Origin: Bordetella parapertussis
Lineage (GTDB): Bacteria > Pseudomonadota > Gammaproteobacteria > Burkholderiales > Burkholderiaceae_B
Length of the DNA stretch: 34,327 nucleotides
Direction of reading: 5' to 3'
Assembly (NCBI GenBank): GCA_943331855.1
Contig: CALQNE010000010.1
Span: forward strand, 1 to 34,327
A program made the position numbers and the translations under genes. The notes beneath the pieces are model-generated. The model did no database searches and had not been told where the DNA came from. It was given only the letters and a program-made list of their open reading frames with translations. Position 1 is the stretch's first letter; each line of letters opens with the position of its first letter. This document shows, piece after piece, positions 33,057 through 34,327 of the stretch.

Positions 33057-33620
33057 TTAAGCGGCAACGGTCACAAGCGCCGGTCGCAACACACGGTCTG
33101 CAATCAAATAACCCTTTTGCAAGGTTTGAACAACCGTATTGGCCGCCTGCTCAGCGGGAATTGTCGCAATGGCCTGGTGCTGGTGGGGATCAAACTTGGC
33201 ACCTGCCTCAGGGGCAATTTCTTTAAGGTGATTGCGCTCGAAGGCGCTCACCAACTGTTTAAGGGTCACTTCAATTCCGGTACGCATCGTTTCGGCAGTT
33301 TGCTCGGCCTGCGCTAACGCCGCCTCTAAACTATCTTTAACTGGCACCAAGCCCTCGGCAAACGACTCAATCCCAAATTTGCGGGCCTTGGAAACCTCTT
33401 CTTGCGCGCGGCGGCGTACGTTTTCCATTTCGGCATGGGCACGCAAAGCCTGATCGCGCTGCTCGGCCAGTTGAGCCTGTGCTGCCGCGAGCTCAGCCTG
33501 CAGTTGCTCAATTGGATCAAGCGGTGCCGAGTCCTCGGCCTTAGGCGCACCTACCTCGGGTGTCACCGACGCCGGATCGTGCTCTTGATGCGCTTCGGTC
33601 GAGTCTTTGGGATCTGCCAT
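33057..33620 (-). CDS. grpE: Nucleotide exchange factor GrpE
   Basis: GrpE releases ADP from DnaK and completes the chaperone cycle. The 187-residue protein has a disordered, acidic N-terminus, a long coiled-coil helix ([24 protein letters not shown] and on to about residue 100) with the family core [13 protein letters not shown], and a C-terminal beta domain ([37 protein letters not shown]). A ribosome site (GGAGAA, 33630-33625) supports ATG 33620. It has its own sigma-32-like promoter upstream and lies between hemH and dnaK. Confidence 0.96.
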   Translation of the reverse strand: MADPKDSTEAHQEHDPASVTPEVGAPKAEDSAPLDPIEQLQAELAAAQAQLAEQRDQALRAHAEMENVRRRAQEEVSKARKFGIESFAEGLVPVKDSLEAALAQAEQTAETMRTGIEVTLKQLVSAFERNHLKEIAPEAGAKFDPHQHQAIATIPAEQAANTVVQTLQKGYLIADRVLRPALVTVAA

Positions 33621-33652
33621 GTACTTCTCCAGAAAATGCGTGAATACGTTAG

Positions 33653-33680
33653 AAATTGGGGCTTAACCCCGCAATTCAAG
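33653..33680 (-). promoter_or_regulatory. Heat-shock (sigma-32) promoter of grpE
   Basis: CTTGAA (33680-33675) and CCCCAATTT (33661-33653) are separated by 13 bases, the spacing of the E. coli groE promoter. The element sits about 33 bases upstream of the grpE ATG. A 7-base inverted repeat, TTAACCC-N10-GGGTTAA (33663-33686), overlaps the -35 and spacer, and could be an operator or incidental. Confidence 0.75.
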
Positions 33681-33722
33681 GGTTAACCATGAAAAAAATC
33701 TTGGGGAGCACCGAACTAAGGC

Positions 33723-34327
33723 TTAGGGCTCAATGGGCCAGCCTTGTAAGTGTTGCAGCACCATCTCGGCCAAGGCGTTAATCCAGGCCTGATCGTCATT
33801 TAACGCTGCGATATACCTGAACCGCTTGCCTCCGGCATGCATAAACGCCTCACACACCTCGACCTGAATCTCTTCAAGCGTTTCAAGACAATCCGCCAGA
33901 AACCCAGGGCAAACGACGTCAATCTCGGTAACACCTTGCTCGGCAAGCCTCTTTAACGTCGACTCGGTATACGGCTCGAGCCATTTGGCCGGGCCAAACC
34001 GACTTTGAAAAGTCACTTGGTAATCATCATCAGATAAGCCTAAATAATTCGCCAGGGCACGAGCCGTCTCGTAACAGTCACGACAATAGGGATCACCTAA
34101 CTCAACACACTGCCTGGGCAAGCCATGAAAGCTCATGACAAGCTTTTGAGGCTTGCCGTGCTGTTGCCAATACGCTGCGATTTTGTCGCCGAGCGGGCCA
34201 ATAAAAGACGGGTCTGTATGGAAACGTTTAATAAACCGCAGTACCGGTTGATTACGCATATGGCTGGCAACCCGCGCCACCTCATCGACCACCGTCGCCG
34301 TCGTACTAGACGCGTATTGCGGATAGA
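33723..34327 (-). CDS. hemH: Ferrochelatase (5' part beyond window)
   Basis: The frame is open to the right edge, giving about 201 codons of a protein that is usually near 350 residues. The first visible residues are YPQYASSTTATVVDEVARV, a hallmark of HemH, followed by the active-site His in MSFHGLP and the C-terminal CPGFLADCLETLEEI with the conserved Glu. Ferrochelatase inserts Fe(II) into protoporphyrin IX to make protohaem. The apparent short start at 34292 is only a GTG inside the gene. hemH next to grpE-dnaK is a common betaproteobacterial order. Confidence 0.94.
   Translation of the reverse strand, partial: YPQYASSTTATVVDEVARVASHMRNQPVLRFIKRFHTDPSFIGPLGDKIAAYWQQHGKPQKLVMSFHGLPRQCVELGDPYCRDCYETARALANYLGLSDDDYQVTFQSRFGPAKWLEPYTESTLKRLAEQGVTEIDVVCPGFLADCLETLEEIQVEVCEAFMHAGGKRFRYIAALNDDQAWINALAEMVLQHLQGWPIEP

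Overview
The window looks like a core-chromosome segment of a betaproteobacterium, most likely Burkholderiales and probably Alcaligenaceae-like. The clues are the order ftsK-lolA-rarA-...-serS, a divergent trxB with an Smr-domain gene, a DUF1841 gene beside small cytochromes c, a MoxR/GNAT/VWA cluster, and hemH-grpE-dnaK-dnaJ. Genus cannot be fixed from this sequence alone. Genes are densely packed, many overlap by 1-18 bases, and I see no rRNA, tRNA, insertion sequence, prophage or CRISPR array. No gene-free stretch exceeds 300 bases; the longest is 22414-22702.

Layout. (1) 1-4549: glycerol and glycerol-3-phosphate use, with ugpB (runs off the left edge) divergent from glpK-glpD. (2) 4561-6953: a minus-strand pair, an AroE-like dehydrogenase followed by a GMC oxidoreductase, translationally coupled. 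(3) 7075-7968: a secreted alpha/beta hydrolase. (4) 18448 down to 7999: a long minus-strand run ftsK-lolA-rarA-cioA-cioB-DUF2474-serS-EamA transporter-secreted unknown. It carries a cyanide-insensitive-type cytochrome bd oxidase between rarA and serS, with a 4-base overlap to rarA. (5) 18483-20094: trxB and an Smr gene, convergent and overlapping with a DUF4212/sodium-solute symporter pair (22413-20077). (6) 22703-24001: DUF1841, a clean bidirectional terminator, and two small monohaem cytochromes c. (7) 24139-29632: MoxR ATPase, GNAT acetyltransferase, VWA/CoxE-like protein and an M16 peptidase, closed by a second bidirectional terminator. (8) 34327 down to 29731: hemH (runs off the right edge), grpE, dnaK, dnaJ.

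How they work together. The glp genes take glycerol through glycerol-3-phosphate to dihydroxyacetone phosphate and pass electrons to quinone; cioAB can oxidise quinol. DnaK, DnaJ and GrpE form one chaperone machine. Both grpE and dnaK have upstream sequences that match the sigma-32 heat-shock promoter closely in bases and spacing. MoxR and VWA proteins normally act as a pair, and here a GNAT gene overlaps both.

I did not find an obvious new system. The best leads are the AroE paralogue that has lost both shikimate-binding serines, the EF-hand-like loop plus a roughly 130-residue insert in the symporter, the cio genes embedded in a housekeeping operon, the GNAT gene wedged in the MoxR-VWA pair, and the separate heat-shock promoters.
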